This document shows, one piece after another, positions 61,567 through 64,000 of a stretch of DNA of 64,000 nt (position 1 is the first letter of the stretch; each line of letters begins with the position of its first letter). The notes beneath the pieces are model-generated. The model saw only the letters and a program-made list of their open reading frames with translations. It made no database searches and was not told the origin of the DNA. The DNA is from Actinoallomurus purpureus (GTDB lineage: Bacteria > Actinomycetota > Actinomycetes > Streptosporangiales > Streptosporangiaceae), in assembly GCF_024055795.1 (NCBI RefSeq), contig NZ_JAMXMY010000016.1, positions 168,790 through 232,789 of the forward strand. Direction: 5' to 3'. The translations under genes were made by a program, and so were the position numbers.

Positions 61567-62253
61567 ATGGTGCGACCGGAAGCCCCCAAGGACGAACCGG
61601 CATCCCGACGGCCGCGCCGACCGGGCATGCGCTCGATCGCGTTCATCGTCGTGCTCCTCGCGCTGGCGTACGCCGTGCTGCAGGCCGTGCACGCACTCCC
61701 GCACTGGCTCGACCCCTTCAGCGAGAAAACCAAGGACCGCAGCGGTCCCGCCGTCCTGCGGTCGATCCAGAACATCTCCCGCTACGAGGCCGCGACGGGC
61801 GACTTCCAGGTCATCGTGGACCTCGAGAAGGACGCGAGTTTCCTGCCCGGCTCCATCCGGGGCCAGCGGACCCTCTTCGTGGGCACGGGAAGCGTCGACG
61901 CCTATGTCGACTTCTCCCACTTGGGGAACGGAGCCGTCACGACCGACGAGAAGCGCACGTCGGTGACGATCCGGCTGCCGCACGCCCGGCTCGAGAACAC
62001 CAATCTCGATCCGAAACGCAGTTATGTCTTCGCCCAGCAACGCGGTCTGTTCGACCGAATCGGGGATTTCTTCAGCTCGAATCCGAATCAACAGCAACAG
62101 CTGTACACGCTGGCCGCACAGAAGATCCAGGGCGCTGCGGGGTCCAGCGGCCTGGCGGGCCGGGCCGACACGAACACCAAACAAATGATCATGAACCTGA
62201 TGCGCGGTTTGGGCTTCAAAAACGTTACGGTGATTTACCCCACATCACCGTGA
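61567..62253 (+). CDS. DUF4230 domain protein
   Basis: A 228-residue protein with a basic N terminus, one membrane helix (about 22-42) and an outer DUF4230 domain (about 60-215): LRSIQNISRYEAATGDFQVIV, VDAYVDFSHLGNGAVTTDE and KNVTVIYP. Function unknown. ATG 61567 follows AGAGGTGA; a GTG at 61558 in the same frame overlaps that site. Confidence 0.87.
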   Translation: MVRPEAPKDEPASRRPRRPGMRSIAFIVVLLALAYAVLQAVHALPHWLDPFSEKTKDRSGPAVLRSIQNISRYEAATGDFQVIVDLEKDASFLPGSIRGQRTLFVGTGSVDAYVDFSHLGNGAVTTDEKRTSVTIRLPHARLENTNLDPKRSYVFAQQRGLFDRIGDFFSSNPNQQQQLYTLAAQKIQGAAGSSGLAGRADTNTKQMIMNLMRGLGFKNVTVIYPTSP

Positions 62254-62323
62254 TCTTACCGAGACGGCCCACGGGGAATAGCACTACGAAAGGGCCGGTT
62301 ACGGATAAATCGGGGTGATCGCT

Positions 62324-63960
62324 GTGTCCGTAGCAGGCACGTCCACTCTTCGTCGCAGACCCACCTGGCCGCTCGCCCTGCCGATCGCGGCGGCCGCGGT
62401 GGCCGTCGCGCTCCCGGCCGTGGGCGGCTCGACGCCCGAACGCCCGGCCCACCTCGTCATCGGTGAGCTGTTCCCGAACGGCCAGGAGCTCCTCCTGGCG
62501 CTGATCCTTCTCGCCACCGCGCGCGGCGTGCTCCTGCGCCGCCGGGTCGCGTACTACGTCATCCTGCTGCTCACCGGCCTGTCGGCCCTCGACGCCCTGA
62601 GCACCCGGCAACTCGGCCGCCTGGTCCTCCTCACCGTCGCCCTCACCGCCTTCGTACGGTTCCGCGGGGAGTTCACGACCTCGCCCAGCCGACTGCGCAC
62701 CGCCGTCCGCGCCGGCCTCATCACGTACGGCATCGCGATCGCGTACGGCCTCGCCGTCATGATCCTCCAGTGGCACCAGATGACCCCCGGACCCACCCCC
62801 GGCGATGCGGGACGCGAGATCCTCGCCGGTCTGACCGCGTCGGGTCCCGGTCCCGTCCACTTCGCCGGCTCGGCCGACCACTGGTACGAGGCCAGCCTGG
62901 GCCTCATCGGCGGCGGCGCGCTGCTCGCCATGCTGATCACCATGCTCACGCCCGCGCCGCCGCCTCCGGCGGGCACCGAGGGCGAGCGGGCCGAGGCCGC
63001 ACGCCTGGTCGACGACGAGGGCTCCGACACGCTCGCCCCCTTCGTGCTGCGCAGCGACAAGGCGTACGTCTTCAGCCCCGACCGGCGCGCCGTCATCGGA
63101 TACCGCGTGCTGTTCGGCGTCGCCGTCGCGGGCGGCGACCCAGCGGGCGACCCGCGCTCCTACCCGGACGCGGTAGCCGAGTTCGCCACGCTGGCCGAGC
63201 GATCCGGGTGGCGGATGGCCGTGCTCGGGGCCCGCGCCGACCTGCTCGACCTGTGGCGCCCGTACGGCCTGCGGTCCATCGAGATCGGCGACGAGGTGCT
63301 GCTGTCCCCGAACGAGTTCGGCCTGAGCGGCCGGAGCATGCGCAACGTCCGGCAGGCGGTGCAGCGCACCCGCAACGCGGGCGTGACCACCGACGTCGCA
63401 CGCGAAGGCGACCTGACCCCCGACGAACGCGCCCGGCTCCAGGCGGTCGCCACCGAGGCCATGGGCGGCGCCGAGGAACGCGGTTTCTCGATGAACCTCG
63501 ACGACCTGCTGACGGGCCGGCACGCCTCCTCCGTCGTCGTGGTCTCCCGGGACTCCGAGGGCGCGCCGCTCGGCTTCCAGCGGTACCTGCCCAGCGCCTG
63601 CGGGCGGCGGCTGTCCCTCGACGCGATGCGCCGCGTCCCGAGCGCACCGAACGGACTCAACGAGCGGATGATCGCCGACGTCATGGCGTACGCCCGCGAC
63701 CACGACATCGACGAGGTCTCCCTCAACTTCGCGGCGTTCCGCGAGCTGTTCGACACCGCCGAACGCGGCCCCCTGGAGCAGGGCGGCTATCGCCTGATCC
63801 ACCTACTCGACCCGTTCATCAAGGTCGAGTCGCTCTACCTGTTCAACCGGAAGTTCCGGCCGCGCTACGTGCCGCGGGCGGTGGCCTTCCCGTCATGGGC
63901 GAGCATCGTGCCCGTCGCGGCGGCGCTCCTCACCCTGGAGTTCGGCCACCGGCGCCCGCC
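62324..63960 (+). CDS. membrane protein with a phosphatidylglycerol lysyltransferase-type (DUF2156) domain, incomplete
   Basis: An open frame of about 545 codons without stop before the end of the window. Several N-terminal hydrophobic helices (about 15-35, 45-62, 68-85, 118-140 and 180-200) precede a cytoplasmic DUF2156/LPG-synthase C-terminal domain (about 220-520) with GYRVLFGVAVAGGDP, GRSMRNVRQAVQRTRNAG, GFQRYLP and EVSLNFAAFRELF. Such proteins transfer lysine to phosphatidylglycerol, protecting against cationic peptides. GTG 62324 has GGGGTGA ahead; GTG 62315 is an alternative. The last translated residues run into the C homopolymer. Confidence 0.8.
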
Positions 63961-63963
63961 CCG

Positions 63964-63999
<36 letters not shown>

Positions 64000-64000
64000 A

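Overview
The window is high-GC chromosomal DNA from an actinomycete, with GC-rich third codon positions, many GTG starts and GGAGG-type ribosome binding sites. Gene families such as SAV2177 methyltransferases, DUF397/DUF5753 regulators, DUF3039, DUF3618, CysO/Mec and MEDS-domain regulators fit Streptosporangiales or a Streptomyces-like relative. I cannot name a genus. Most of the window is ordinary housekeeping and accessory chromosome. I see no prophage, integrase, insertion sequence or CRISPR array.

Layout. 0-10 kb: a methyltransferase, a coiled-coil protein built on 21-bp repeats, a lipoprotein, an M20 amidohydrolase, an AmaP/DUF6286 pair, purU, a large membrane protein, an LpqC-like esterase and an alanine-racemase-fold enzyme. 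10.3-17.4 kb: one sugar operon of PfkB kinase, solute-binding lipoprotein, two permeases and a secreted PIG-L deacetylase, with no ATPase gene. 17.4-21.6 kb: DUF3618, a Bcp peroxiredoxin, an unusual tRNA gene, a methyltransferase, a sedolisin, and a deletion scar joining the ends of a divergent ridA/lysR pair. 21.6-26.5 kb: an alkanesulfonate operon (ssuCBADE plus a flavin reductase) preceded by a 27-codon leader peptide ORF. 26.6-32.6 kb: MEDS-STAS and MEDS-ATPase partner-switch genes, an ECF sigma/anti-sigma operon with a Pro-rich exported protein, and an XRE-like regulator with two small partners.

32.8-42.1 kb is a conserved actinobacterial neighbourhood in nearly the order of M. tuberculosis Rv1330c-Rv1341: rdgB, rph, cAMP phosphodiesterase-like, murI, (thioesterase), cysM, cysO, (36-codon ORF), mec, (MEDS-ATPase), DUF2017, clpS, pncB. 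CysO, CysM and Mec form the protein-thiocarboxylate route to cysteine, so together with the ssu operon the window holds two sulfur modules. pncB and pncA (47.0 kb) cover two steps of nicotinamide salvage.

42-64 kb: an XRE/DUF397 pair, a second sigma/anti-sigma operon, pncA, gluconokinase, a DEAH helicase, an M43 metalloprotease, DUF3039/YqgE, an LPHTG-motif surface protein, malic enzyme, a cytidylate-kinase-like protein, a thioredoxin-TPR protein, an isobutyryl-CoA-mutase-type large subunit under a MarR gene with a perfect palindrome between them, a degenerate ABC ATPase with its membrane partner, DUF2127, DUF4230 and an open-ended lysyltransferase-domain membrane protein. The last 36 bases before position 64000 are a pure C run that looks like a sequencing or assembly artefact.

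Functional assignments rest on motifs and family recall; no database search was run.
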